Below, piece by piece: positions 34,938 to 42,532 of a stretch of DNA of 64,000 bases (positions within the stretch are counted from its first letter, which is position 1; each line of letters opens with the position of its first letter). Origin of the DNA: PALSA-612 sp963765295 (lineage in GTDB: Bacteria > Actinomycetota > Thermoleophilia > Gaiellales > Gaiellaceae); NCBI GenBank assembly GCA_963765295.1, contig CAVXVO010000005.1:310001-374000 (forward strand), read 5' to 3'. A program made the translations under genes and the position numbers. Under the pieces are notes generated by a model that saw nothing but the letters and a program-made list of their open reading frames with translations, searched no databases and had not been told where the DNA came from.

Positions 34938-36245
34938 GTGCAGATCGTCGTGGCCGACGCGCTCAAGCAATCGTTCGTGATCGAGGGGGGCGCGAGCCTC
35001 TCGGGGAGCGTGCGCGCCGCCGGCAACAAGAACGCGGCGCTGCCGATCCTCGCCGCCTGCCTGCTCACCGACCAGCCGGTGACGCTCGAGAACGTCCCCA
35101 GGATCAGCGACGTCGACACGATGATGGCGCTGCTCCGCCACGTTGGCGCCGACGCGGAGTGGGTCGGCTCGAGCGAGGTGCGCGTCCACGCGGCGGAGAT
35201 CGTGACGACGGAGCTCGACGAGGACCTGTGCCGGGAGATCCGCGCCTCGATCCTGCTCGCAGGCCCTTTGCTCGCGCGTTGCGGCCGCGCGACGGTGCCC
35301 CCGCCGGGCGGCGACGTGATCGGCCGCCGGCGGATCGACACCCACATGCACGCGCTCGGCGCGCTGGGGGTCGAGTACACGGTCGGGCGCTGCTACGAGC
35401 TCTCCGGTCCGGCCCTACGTGGCACCGCGATGTTCCTCGACGAGGCGAGCGTCACCGGGACGGAGAACGCGATCATGGCCGCCTCGCTCGCACCCGGCTC
35501 GACGCTGATCGGCAACGCTGCCTGCGAGCCGCACGTCCAGGATCTCTGCCGCTTCCTCGTGACGCTCGGCGCGGAGATCGACGGCATCGGGTCGAACCTG
35601 CTGCGCATCGAAGGGACAGACCGCCTCGGCGGCGGGTCGTTCCGCATCTGCCCGGAGCACATCGAGGTGGCGAGCTTCATCGGCCTCGCGGCCGTGACGG
35701 GCAGTGAGATCACGATCGAGGACACCGTGCCCGAGGACCTCGCCCCGATCCTCCCCGTGCTCGGCAAGCTCGGCGTGCACGTCGACATCGAGGACAGGAG
35801 CGTGCACGTGCCGCCCGGTCAGCAGTTGGCCGTGCTCGACGATCTCGGCGGCCAGATCCCGAAGATCGAGGACGGCCCCTGGCCGGCCTTCCCCGCCGAC
35901 CTGACGTCGATCGCGGTCGTGCTCGCGACGCAGGCCCGGGGCACGGTGCTCGTCTTCGAGAAGATGTTCGAGAGCCGCCTGTTCTTCGTCGACAAGCTGG
36001 TCGGGATGGGGGCGCGGATCATCGTCTGCGACCCGCATCGCGTGGTCGTGTCGGGCCCGGCGAAGCTCTACGGCCAGCGGATGGAAAGCCCGGACATCCG
36101 CGCCGGCATGGCGATGCTGATCGCGAGTCTGTGCGCCGAGGGCACGTCGACGATCGGCAACATCGGGCAGATCGACCGCGGATACGAGCGCATCGACGAG
36201 CGCCTGCGCGGGCTCGGAGCCCGGATTGAACGCGTCGACGGCTGA
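34938..36245 (+). CDS. murA: UDP-N-acetylglucosamine 1-carboxyvinyltransferase with Asp in place of the catalytic Cys
   Basis: First committed step of peptidoglycan synthesis, transferring enolpyruvyl from PEP to UDP-GlcNAc. 435 residues. Landmarks: GSVRAAGNKNAALPILAACLL (Lys-Asn-Ala active-site Lys), RASILLAGPLLARCG, TGTENAIMAASLAPG, PEHIEVASFIGLAA, DLTSIAVVLATQA and IRAGMAMLIASL. In the flexible loop PPPGGDVIGRRRIDTHMHAL, residue 126 is Asp (codon at 35313-35315) where most bacteria have Cys, the fosfomycin target. Mycobacterium tuberculosis MurA has the same swap. GTG at 34938. Overlaps the next gene by 20 bases. Confidence 0.96.
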   Translation: MQIVVADALKQSFVIEGGASLSGSVRAAGNKNAALPILAACLLTDQPVTLENVPRISDVDTMMALLRHVGADAEWVGSSEVRVHAAEIVTTELDEDLCREIRASILLAGPLLARCGRATVPPPGGDVIGRRRIDTHMHALGALGVEYTVGRCYELSGPALRGTAMFLDEASVTGTENAIMAASLAPGSTLIGNAACEPHVQDLCRFLVTLGAEIDGIGSNLLRIEGTDRLGGGSFRICPEHIEVASFIGLAAVTGSEITIEDTVPEDLAPILPVLGKLGVHVDIEDRSVHVPPGQQLAVLDDLGGQIPKIEDGPWPAFPADLTSIAVVLATQARGTVLVFEKMFESRLFFVDKLVGMGARIIVCDPHRVVVSGPAKLYGQRMESPDIRAGMAMLIASLCAEGTSTIGNIGQIDRGYERIDERLRGLGARIERVDG

Positions 36246-36780
36246 CGGGCCCGACGCTCCTCGTCTGCGAGTTCGCGCGTCGGTCTACGGGCAGCCGCAG
36301 TCGTCGATCTCGACCGGCCTCCCGGTCCTCGACCACCTGATCTCGCTGCTCGCCGAGTACGCGGCGCTCGACCTGTCGCTGGAGGTGCAACCGGGCGCGA
36401 CCGCCGACGAGGTCGCGGCCGCCGGGCGCGCGCTCGGAGAGGCGCTCGGAAGCGAGTTGCGCGACCCCGGCGTGCGCGGACACGGCTCCTCGGCGGTGCC
36501 GGCGGACGAGGCGCTCGCCCACGTCGCCCTCGAGGCGTCGGGCCGGCCGCTCGTCGTCTCGAACGTCGACCTCACCGAGGCGCGCGTCGGCGGGCTCGAG
36601 AAGGATGTGGTCGCCGAGTTCCTGCGTCAGTTCGCCGAGGGAGCAGGATTGACGCTGCACGTCCGGCTGATCGAGGGCCGCGACACCGAGCACGTGCTCG
36701 AGGCGATCTTCAAGGCCCTCGGCGTCGCGCTCTCCCAGGCTGGCCGCCCGCGCGGCACGCCACCACCGAGAAAGGAGTAG
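36226..36780 (+). CDS. degenerate imidazoleglycerol-phosphate dehydratase (HisB) homologue lacking metal-site motifs
   Basis: 184 residues, collinear with HisB: GLPVLDHLISLLAEYAALDLSLEV, GRALGEALGSELRDPGVRGHGS, VPADEALAHVALEASGRPLVVSNVDL, VAEFLRQFAEGAGLTLHVRLIEG, EHVLEAIFKALGVALSQ. The Mn-binding DHHTxED block is replaced by ATADEVA, and NxHHxxE is replaced by RDTEHVLE, so most metal ligands are gone. It should not be an active dehydratase. TTG at 36226 inside murA is the only start available. It precedes ridA by two bases. Function is unknown; a scaffold or ligand-binding role is possible. Confidence 0.72.
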   Translation: MNASTADGPDAPRLRVRASVYGQPQSSISTGLPVLDHLISLLAEYAALDLSLEVQPGATADEVAAAGRALGEALGSELRDPGVRGHGSSAVPADEALAHVALEASGRPLVVSNVDLTEARVGGLEKDVVAEFLRQFAEGAGLTLHVRLIEGRDTEHVLEAIFKALGVALSQAGRPRGTPPPRKE

Positions 36781-36782
36781 CC

Positions 36783-37172
36783 GTGGAGGACAAGATCGTC
36801 GTCACGACCGACCAGGCGGCAGGCCCGTTCGGAGGCGCGCCCTATTCGCAGGGCATCGTCTCGAACGGCTTCGTCTTCACCGCCGGCCAGATCGGCGCAG
36901 CGGCCGACGGATCGGGGCTCGTCGGCGACACCGTCGAGGCGCAGACGGAGCAGGTGATGGCGAACCTGAAGGCGATCCTCGAAGCCGCGGGCTCGAGCAT
37001 GGAGGCGGTGGTCAAGACGACCTGCTTCCTGAGCGACCTCGCGAACTTCGGCGCGTTCAACGAGGTGTACCGGCGCCACTTCGGCGGCGCCTACCCGGCT
37101 CGCTCGACGTTCGGCGTCACGCTCCCCGCCGGCGTGCTGGTCGAGGTCGAGGCAATCGCCCGAGTCCACTAA
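36783..37172 (+). CDS. ridA: RidA/YjgF family enamine/imine deaminase
   Basis: 129 residues. Members hydrolyse reactive 2-aminoacrylate and similar enamines formed by PLP enzymes. Landmarks: GAPYSQGIVSNGFVFTAGQIG, EQTEQVMANLKAILEAAGSSMEAVVKTTCFLSDL (with AQ in place of the first E), FNEVYRRHFGGAYPARSTFGVTLPAGVLVEVEAIA, including the substrate-binding Arg. GTG at 36783 has an AAAGGAG site overlapping the end of the HisB-like gene. A palindrome ending the unit begins two bases after the stop. Confidence 0.93.
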   Translation: MEDKIVVTTDQAAGPFGGAPYSQGIVSNGFVFTAGQIGAAADGSGLVGDTVEAQTEQVMANLKAILEAAGSSMEAVVKTTCFLSDLANFGAFNEVYRRHFGGAYPARSTFGVTLPAGVLVEVEAIARVH

Positions 37173-37173
37173 G

Positions 37174-37202
37174 CACGGGGGAAACGGCCGGTTTCCCCCG
37201 TG
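37174..37202 (+). terminator. dispersed palindrome copy A after ridA
   Basis: A perfect 12-bp stem (CACGGGGGAAAC / GTTTCCCCCGTG) with a five-base loop, starting one base after the ridA stop, followed by AGCCCCCTTCCC. A second shared block, GCCCGGG...AGCCCGGACTCCGCC, follows at about 37246-37272 and is also present after copy C. The remainder of the 148-bp gap before the next gene has no ORF or other signal that I see. Confidence 0.6.
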
Positions 37203-37320
37203 AGCCCCCTTCCCTTCGTGGTCGCGTTTCGAGCGGTTCGAGCTGCGCCCGGGCGAAGCCCGGACTCCGCCCACCAGGCTTGCGCATCGGGCCGGCCGCA
37301 AGTGCGAGTCACAATGAGCG

Positions 37321-39888
37321 GTGATGAGGGCCGACGAGGTCATCGCCACGCACGTCAACACGGACTTCGACGCGTTCGGGTCGCTGCTCGCCGCGCGCTG
37401 CCTGTATCCGGGCTCGACCGCGGCGCTCCCGAGCGTGCTCAACCGCAACGTGCGCGAGTTCACGCGTCTGCACGCCGACGAGCTGCGCTGCGTCGAGGCG
37501 GCCCGGCTCGAGCTCGGCGCGATCCGGCGGCTCGTCGTCGTCGAGACGCTGAACGAGGCGCGGCTCGGCGAGCTCGAGCCCGTCGCGCTCGACCCCGCCG
37601 TGGAGACGGCGGTCTTCGACCACCACGCGGGCGAGCTGCCCGGCTGGGTCCGGCCGGAGAACGCCGTGCTCTCGACCGACGGCGCGCTGACGACGACGCT
37701 CGTCGGCATCCTCGCCGAGCGGGAGCTTGCGGTCACCCCGCTCGAGGCGACCGTGTTCGCGCTCGGGATCCACGAGGACACGGGCTCGCTCACGTACGCG
37801 ACGGCGACCCGCCGCGACGCGGACGCGCTCGCCTGGTGCCTGCGTCACGGCGCTCGCCAGGAGGTGCTCGCGACCTTCCTGCGCACGCCACTGTCGGAGG
37901 AGGAGCGCGCGCTCATGAACGCCCTGCTCGAGGCGGCCGAGACGCACCGCACGGCGGGCCTCGACGTGCTCGTCGCCGCAGTCGCCTGGCCGCAGTACGT
38001 CGAGGGGGTATCCCACCTGGCGCACAAGATCGCCGACATCACCGACGCCCAGGCGCTCGCGCTGCTCGTCCGGATGGACCGGCGCGTCTTCGCCGTCGTC
38101 CGCAGCCGCACCGATGACTTCGACGCGAGCGCGGCCGCCGCGGCGCTCGGCGGGGCCGGCCATCCGCAGGCCGCGTCCGCGATCTTCCGCGGCAGCCTGG
38201 ACGAGGCGCGCACGCGCTTCCTCGGGGGTCTCGACGCGGCGGTCCGCAAGCCGGTGCGAGCCCGCGACGTCATGGCCCGTCCGGCCCGGTCGGTGACACC
38301 CGACGAGACGGTCGCAGCGGCGATGGTCGCCTGCCAGCGCTACAGCCAGAGCGGCATCCTCGTCATCGAGGACGGCCGCCTCGTCGGCTCCGTGCGCCGC
38401 GAGGACCTCGACAAGGCGATCGGCCACGGCCTCTCGCACGCACCCGTGAAGGGGATCATGTCGGGACGCGTCCCGGTCGTGGACGAGGAGACGAGCCTCG
38501 GTGAGCTCCAGCGGCTGCTCGGCGGCTCGTCCGAGGGGCGGCTCGCCGTCGTCCACGGCGAGCGCGTCGTCGGTGTGGTGACGAGGAGCGACGTCCTCCA
38601 GGCGCTCGGCGAGGCGCTCGAGGTGCCGTCCGAGCCAGCCGACTCGATCGCCGACGAGCTCCGGCGCCTCGAGCGCCTCGCGCCCGTCTTCGACGCGGTC
38701 GCGGCAGCCAGCGAGACGGTCGGCGGCGTTTACCTCGTCGGCGGCACCGTCCGCGACATCCTGCTCGGCGAGCCGAGCTTCGACGTCGACATCGCCGTCG
38801 AGGGCGACGCGATCGCGCTCGCCCGGACGATCGCGCGCCAGCTCGGCGGCCGTGTCCGCGCCCACGAGAAGTTCGGCACCGCCGTCGTCCTCTACGGCGA
38901 CGAGCAGCGCGTGGACGTCGTCACGGCACGGACGGAGTTCTACGACGCTCCGGCGGCCCTGCCGACGGTCGAGCACGCGGCGATCCGCGACGACCTCCAC
39001 CGCCGCGACTTCACGATCAACGCCATGGCCGCCTCGCTCCGGGGCGACGACTTCGGGCGGCTCGTCGACCCGTTCGGGGGGCGCCGCGATCTCGTCGCGG
39101 GCCGGATCCGCGTCCTGCACAACCTGTCCTTCATCGACGACCCGACCCGGATCTTCCGCGCCGTGCGCTACGAGAACCGGTACGGGTTCCGGATGGACGA
39201 GCACACCGCGGGGCTCGCACGCGGGTGCATCGAGATGGGGCTCGTCGGCGACCTCTCCTCGACGCGCCTGCTCGACGAGCTCGAGGCGCTGCTGTCGGAG
39301 GGCGAGGTCGAGCACTCGGTGCCGCGTCTCGCCGAGCTAGGCGCAGCGGCGGCCATCCACCCACATCTGGCGGCCGACGAGGAGGCCGTCCGGCTGATCC
39401 GGCGCGGCCGCGAGCTCGTGGCGCAGTACGGGCTCGACGTTCCCGCGTGGCGGATCGGGATCGCCGCGCTGGCGCGGCGGTTGCCGCCCGACGAGGTGTA
39501 CAGCTGGCTCGAGAGCCTGCGGATGCGCCGCCGGGACGTGGAGCAGATCGCGCACGCGGTCACGGTCGGGCCGCGTCTCGCCGAACGGCTTCGTGGCACG
39601 GCACCGACGGCATCGGAGGTCGTCGCGCTCGCCGAGCCCTACGCGCCCGACACGCCTCTGTTCGCGCTCGAGCTCGAGGACCAGCCCGCGCTTCACCGCT
39701 ACTTCGCCGATCTGCGCGGCATTCGCCTCGAGGTGACGGGCGCCGATCTCGCCGAGCTCGGCCTCCGCGAGTCGCCGCGCGTGGGGGAGGTGCTCGCCGA
39801 GCTCCGCCGCCGCAAGCTGAACGGCGAGCTCGACGGTCGCGAGTCCGAGCTCGCCGCCGCCCGGGAGCTGATCGCCGCTGAACGCTGA
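37321..39888 (+). CDS. tRNA nucleotidyltransferase/poly(A) polymerase family with N-terminal DHH and CBS domains
   Basis: 855 residues in four parts: a DHH phosphoesterase-like domain (ATHVNTDFDAFGSLLAAR; VFDHHAGELPG; GIHEDTGSLTYATATRRDADA; DHHA1-like GGAGHPQAAS), two CBS domains (about residues 320-430, VMARPARSVTPDETVAAAM and IMSGRVPVVDEETS), then a class II nucleotidyltransferase core (YLVGGTVRDILLGEPSFDVDIAVEG, about 470-495; LHRRDFTINAMAASL; DPTRIFRAVRYENRYGF) and a helical C-terminal tRNA-binding region. Such DHH-CBS-CBS proteins include A-adding enzymes that act with a separate CC-adding enzyme, or nanoRNase-like functions. GTG at 37321 or ATG at 37324. Confidence 0.92.
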   Translation: MMRADEVIATHVNTDFDAFGSLLAARCLYPGSTAALPSVLNRNVREFTRLHADELRCVEAARLELGAIRRLVVVETLNEARLGELEPVALDPAVETAVFDHHAGELPGWVRPENAVLSTDGALTTTLVGILAERELAVTPLEATVFALGIHEDTGSLTYATATRRDADALAWCLRHGARQEVLATFLRTPLSEEERALMNALLEAAETHRTAGLDVLVAAVAWPQYVEGVSHLAHKIADITDAQALALLVRMDRRVFAVVRSRTDDFDASAAAAALGGAGHPQAASAIFRGSLDEARTRFLGGLDAAVRKPVRARDVMARPARSVTPDETVAAAMVACQRYSQSGILVIEDGRLVGSVRREDLDKAIGHGLSHAPVKGIMSGRVPVVDEETSLGELQRLLGGSSEGRLAVVHGERVVGVVTRSDVLQALGEALEVPSEPADSIADELRRLERLAPVFDAVAAASETVGGVYLVGGTVRDILLGEPSFDVDIAVEGDAIALARTIARQLGGRVRAHEKFGTAVVLYGDEQRVDVVTARTEFYDAPAALPTVEHAAIRDDLHRRDFTINAMAASLRGDDFGRLVDPFGGRRDLVAGRIRVLHNLSFIDDPTRIFRAVRYENRYGFRMDEHTAGLARGCIEMGLVGDLSSTRLLDELEALLSEGEVEHSVPRLAELGAAAAIHPHLAADEEAVRLIRRGRELVAQYGLDVPAWRIGIAALARRLPPDEVYSWLESLRMRRRDVEQIAHAVTVGPRLAERLRGTAPTASEVVALAEPYAPDTPLFALELEDQPALHRYFADLRGIRLEVTGADLAELGLRESPRVGEVLAELRRRKLNGELDGRESELAAARELIAAER

Positions 39889-39898
39889 GACGGTCAGG

Positions 39899-40474
39899 GT
39901 GAGCTACGAGCGCGTGCAGGCCGAGGTCGGCCCCGGCGTCACGGTCGTCGCGGCCGTGAAGTACGTGTCCGTCGAGGACATGGTGATCCTGGCTGAAGCC
40001 GGGATCGAGGTCGTCGGCGAGAACCGCTCGCAGGACCTGCTCGCGAAGCACGCGCGCTTCGGTGCTGCCTTCCGCTGGCACTTCATCGGCCACCTGCAGA
40101 GCCGCAAGGCGAAGGAGGTGAACGCGGTCTGCGAGCTCGTGCACTCCCTCGACTCGGACTCGGCCGCGCAGCGGCTGACCGTGCCGGCGCTCGTCCAGGT
40201 CAACCTCGCCGGCGAGGCGTCGAAGTCGGGCGTCGCGCCGGAGGATCTCGGGTCGTTCGTCGAACGCTCGCCGGTCGAGATCCGCGGCCTGTCGACGATG
40301 CCGCCGCTCGCCGACGACCCTGAGGCATCACGCCCGTACTTCCGGCGTCTGCGTGAGCTGGCCCGCGAGCTCGGCCTCGAGGAGCTCTCGATGGGCACGA
40401 GCCAGGACTATCGCGTCGCGGCAGACGAGGGAGCCACGTTCGTGCGAGTGGGCTCCGTGTTGTGGCACGACTAA
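39899..40474 (+). CDS. YggS/PLPBP family pyridoxal-phosphate homeostasis protein
   Basis: 191 residues, somewhat shorter than the usual 220-235. PLP-binding Lys in VTVVAAVKYVS, then VVGENRSQDLLAKH, RWHFIGHLQSRKAKEV, VHSLDSDSAAQRL, LVQVNLAGEASKSG, IRGLSTMPPL and the phosphate-binding LSMGTSQDYRVAADEGATFVRVGS. Controls cytosolic PLP and amino acid balance. GTG at 39899 is the only regular start; it comes 10 bases after the previous stop and leaves a short N-terminal helix. The gene precedes sepF, as in many Gram-positives. Confidence 0.93.
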   Translation: MSYERVQAEVGPGVTVVAAVKYVSVEDMVILAEAGIEVVGENRSQDLLAKHARFGAAFRWHFIGHLQSRKAKEVNAVCELVHSLDSDSAAQRLTVPALVQVNLAGEASKSGVAPEDLGSFVERSPVEIRGLSTMPPLADDPEASRPYFRRLRELARELGLEELSMGTSQDYRVAADEGATFVRVGSVLWHD

Positions 40475-40487
40475 CATTTCCGGCGGC

Positions 40488-41126
40488 ATGGGCCTCGGCG
40501 ACCTCTGGAACCGTACGCTCGTCTACTTCGGCATCGCCGAGGAGTACGACGAGGCGTGGGACGACGACGGCTACGCGACGGAGGAGGAGCTCGAGCAGAC
40601 CTACGCGGAACGCCCGAGCGCGAACGTCCGCCGCCTGACCCCTCGCGGCGGCCGGCGTGACGAATACGACGACTGGACGGTCTCCGAGTCGAACGTCCTT
40701 CCCGAGCCCGCCGCGGAGACGATGGTCCCGACACCGAGCCGCGAGGTGGCGACGACGCGGCAGGGCCGCCGGGGTTCCGGTTCCCGCCGTGATTCGGGCG
40801 CCCGCACGAAGCCGCGTCCGATCGAGGCGGTGCCGTCGCCGCCGACGGCGCAGGTGCATCTCGTTCTGCCCAGGAGCTTCAACGACGCGCAGCAGATCGC
40901 GGACAAGTTCAAGCAGGGCGTGCCCGTGATCGTCAACCTGCAGAACGCCGACCAGGAGCTCTCCAAGCGCCTCGTCGACTTCGCGAGCGGCCTCACCTAT
41001 GCGCTGAACGGGAGCATGCAGCGCGTCGCCGACCGAGTCTTCCTGCTCACCCCGCACAACGTCCAGGTGTCGGCCGAGGAACGCGCCCGCGTGCTCGAGA
41101 GCGGCGGCTTCTTCAACCAGGCTTGA
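40488..41126 (+). CDS. sepF: cell division protein SepF
   Basis: FtsZ-ring membrane anchor and bundler. 212 residues. N-terminal membrane-binding segment GLGDLWNRTLVYFGIAEEYDE, a long disordered acidic and basic linker (about residues 25-125), and a SepF core from VHLVLPRSFNDAQQIADKFKQGVPVIVNLQNADQELSKRLVDFASGLTYALNGSMQRVADRVFLLTPHNVQVSAE. ATG at 40488. It follows yggS by 13 bp, and a palindromic terminator begins right at the stop. Confidence 0.95.
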   Translation: MGLGDLWNRTLVYFGIAEEYDEAWDDDGYATEEELEQTYAERPSANVRRLTPRGGRRDEYDDWTVSESNVLPEPAAETMVPTPSREVATTRQGRRGSGSRRDSGARTKPRPIEAVPSPPTAQVHLVLPRSFNDAQQIADKFKQGVPVIVNLQNADQELSKRLVDFASGLTYALNGSMQRVADRVFLLTPHNVQVSAEERARVLESGGFFNQA

Positions 41127-41155
41127 CACGGGGGAAACGGCCGGTTTCCTCCGTG
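41127..41155 (+). terminator. dispersed palindrome copy B after sepF
   Basis: CACGGGGGAAAC and GTTTCCTCCGTG pair with one T/C mismatch around a five-base loop, beginning at the base after the sepF stop and followed by AGCCCCCTTCCC, as in copy A. The second shared block of copies A and C is absent here. Confidence 0.55.
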
Positions 41156-41193
41156 AGCCCCCTTCCCTAGACGTCTGGGACCGAGCCGTAGCG

Positions 41194-41220
41194 GCCGATG
41201 CCGGCCAAGCCGGCATCGGC
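41194..41220. repeat. 12-bp perfect inverted repeat between sepF and yggT
   Basis: GCCGATGCCGGC and GCCGGCATCGGC are separated by CAA. The 282-bp gap 41127-41408 otherwise holds copy B at its left end and no convincing gene; short minus-strand frames here are not supported by codon pattern or a family. Confidence 0.45.
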
Positions 41221-41408
41221 GGCCCTGACCATCGGGTCGATGAGGAAGCCGCCGCATCCCCGAGAGATGTCGGTCACATCGATGCGCGCGATCGAGGTCG
41301 ACCACACGCACGACGCGCTCTCCGCCTGGCCGAGGCAATTCACAAACGGTCGCCTTAGCCAAGGCGCAACACACAAGGAAGCGGCCGTCACGAGCCGAAC
41401 TCCGGGCC

Positions 41409-41720
41409 ATGGGCGGCCCAGGCGCCAATCTTGCGCTGATCGCCGACGCGGCCACGACCGCGGCGAGCTTCGTGGCCGTCTTCGTCTACCTCTACTCGGC
41501 GCTGATCTTCGCCTACGTGATCCTGTCCTGGATCCGCGTCCCGTACGCGCTCAACTGGCTCCAGCGCTTTCTGTACGACGTCTGCGAGCCGTACATCCGG
41601 ATCTTCCGCCGCCTGCTGCCGCCCGTCGGGGTGCTCGACCTGTCCCCGCTGATGGCGATCCTCGCCCTCTACCTGCTGCGGCTCCTGATCAACCGGGTCG
41701 TCATCGACCACCTGCACTGA
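41409..41720 (+). CDS. YggT family membrane protein
   Basis: 103 residues with two to three TM helices: AASFVAVFVYLYSALIFAYVILSWIRVP, the conserved arginine-rich CEPYIRIFRRLLPPVGVLDLSPLMAILALYLLRLLI. Usually encoded between sepF and divIVA and thought to affect septation and cytokinesis-linked membrane organisation. ATG at 41409. A strong AGGAGG for the next gene follows ten bases later. Confidence 0.9.
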   Translation: MGGPGANLALIADAATTAASFVAVFVYLYSALIFAYVILSWIRVPYALNWLQRFLYDVCEPYIRIFRRLLPPVGVLDLSPLMAILALYLLRLLINRVVIDHLH

Positions 41721-41730
41721 GGAGGTACCC

Positions 41731-42186
41731 ATGAGCTACTCACCCGTCGAGATACGTCATGTCCGGTTCGGGCGCAGCCTGTTCGGATACCGCCGCGCCA
41801 CCGTCGACCGCGCGCTCGGCGAGATCGCCGACAGCTACGAAGCGGTCTGGCAAGAGCGGATGGACCTGACGGACCGCGTCCACGAGCTCTCGCACGAGGT
41901 TGCGCGCCACCGCGAGGTCGAGGAGTTGCTGCGTACGACGCTGATGACCGCCGAGCGGGCGTCGCAGGACGTCCGCGAGGACGCGAAGCGCCAGGCGGCC
42001 GCGATCCTGGACGAGGCCCATCGAGAGGCCCGGACGATCACCGACGAGGCGCGTCGCGAGCGCGAGCACCTGCTCGTCTCCGCACGACGCGTGCGCACGC
42101 TCCTCTCGGCCGCACTCGACGCCGTGGGCGACGCCGACGTCGCCACCGTCGAGGAGCCGACCTCGGAGGGCCGCCGGGCCGCCTAG
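41731..42186 (+). CDS. DivIVA domain coiled-coil protein
   Basis: 151 residues. The N-terminal DivIVA lipid-binding module (SPVEIRHVRFGRSLFGYRRATVDRALGEIADSYEAV) is followed by a coiled coil (VHELSHEVARHREVEELLRTTLMTAERASQDVREDAKRQAAAILDEAHREARTI) and a short acidic tail. Short compared with Wag31/DivIVA. It would mark curved membrane or the pole and steer envelope growth. ATG at 41731 with a GAGGAGGT ribosome site. Acts with SepF and YggT by context. Confidence 0.9.
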   Translation: MSYSPVEIRHVRFGRSLFGYRRATVDRALGEIADSYEAVWQERMDLTDRVHELSHEVARHREVEELLRTTLMTAERASQDVREDAKRQAAAILDEAHREARTITDEARREREHLLVSARRVRTLLSAALDAVGDADVATVEEPTSEGRRAA

Positions 42187-42253
42187 TCGTCAGGAGTCCC
42201 GTGCAAGGCCCCCGAAAGGGACTCCCGAGCCCCTGCCTATACTTGGTCTCGGG

Positions 42254-42532
42254 ATGGCCCAGCCGACGACGCGCCTCCGGATTCGTGTGTCGCCCGGCGC
42301 CCGGACGACCGAGTTCGTCGGCCGCCACGGCGACGCGTGGAAGGTCCGCGTCGCGGCGCCCCCCGAGCGCGGTCGCGCGAACGATGCTCTGCTCGACCTC
42401 CTCGCCGAGCGGCTGCGGGTCGCGACTGCCGAGCTGACGCTGGTCGCGGGACGCACGGGGCGCGACAAGGTCGTCGAGCTCCGCGGGCTCGGCGCGGAAG
42501 AGGCCGACCGCCGTCTCGGAGGCACGGCATGA
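42254..42532 (+). CDS. DUF167 (YggU) family protein
   Basis: 92 residues: LRIRVSPGARTTEFVGRHGDAWKVRVAAPPERGRANDALLDLLAERL ... LVAGRTGRDKVVEL, which is the complete YggU beta-alpha fold. Function unsettled; commonly lies next to yggT/yggS. ATG at 42254; overlaps the next gene (ATGA). Confidence 0.9.
   Translation: MAQPTTRLRIRVSPGARTTEFVGRHGDAWKVRVAAPPERGRANDALLDLLAERLRVATAELTLVAGRTGRDKVVELRGLGAEEADRRLGGTA

Noticed and set aside
36226..36780. Naming the murA-adjacent gene hisB
   Set aside because: The metal-binding motifs required for dehydratase activity are absent and no other his genes are adjacent, so the name would mislead.
41167..41391. A 74-codon minus-strand frame in the sepF-yggT gap
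   Set aside because: It contains the perfect hairpin in its coding path and has no ribosome site or family resemblance; treated as intergenic.
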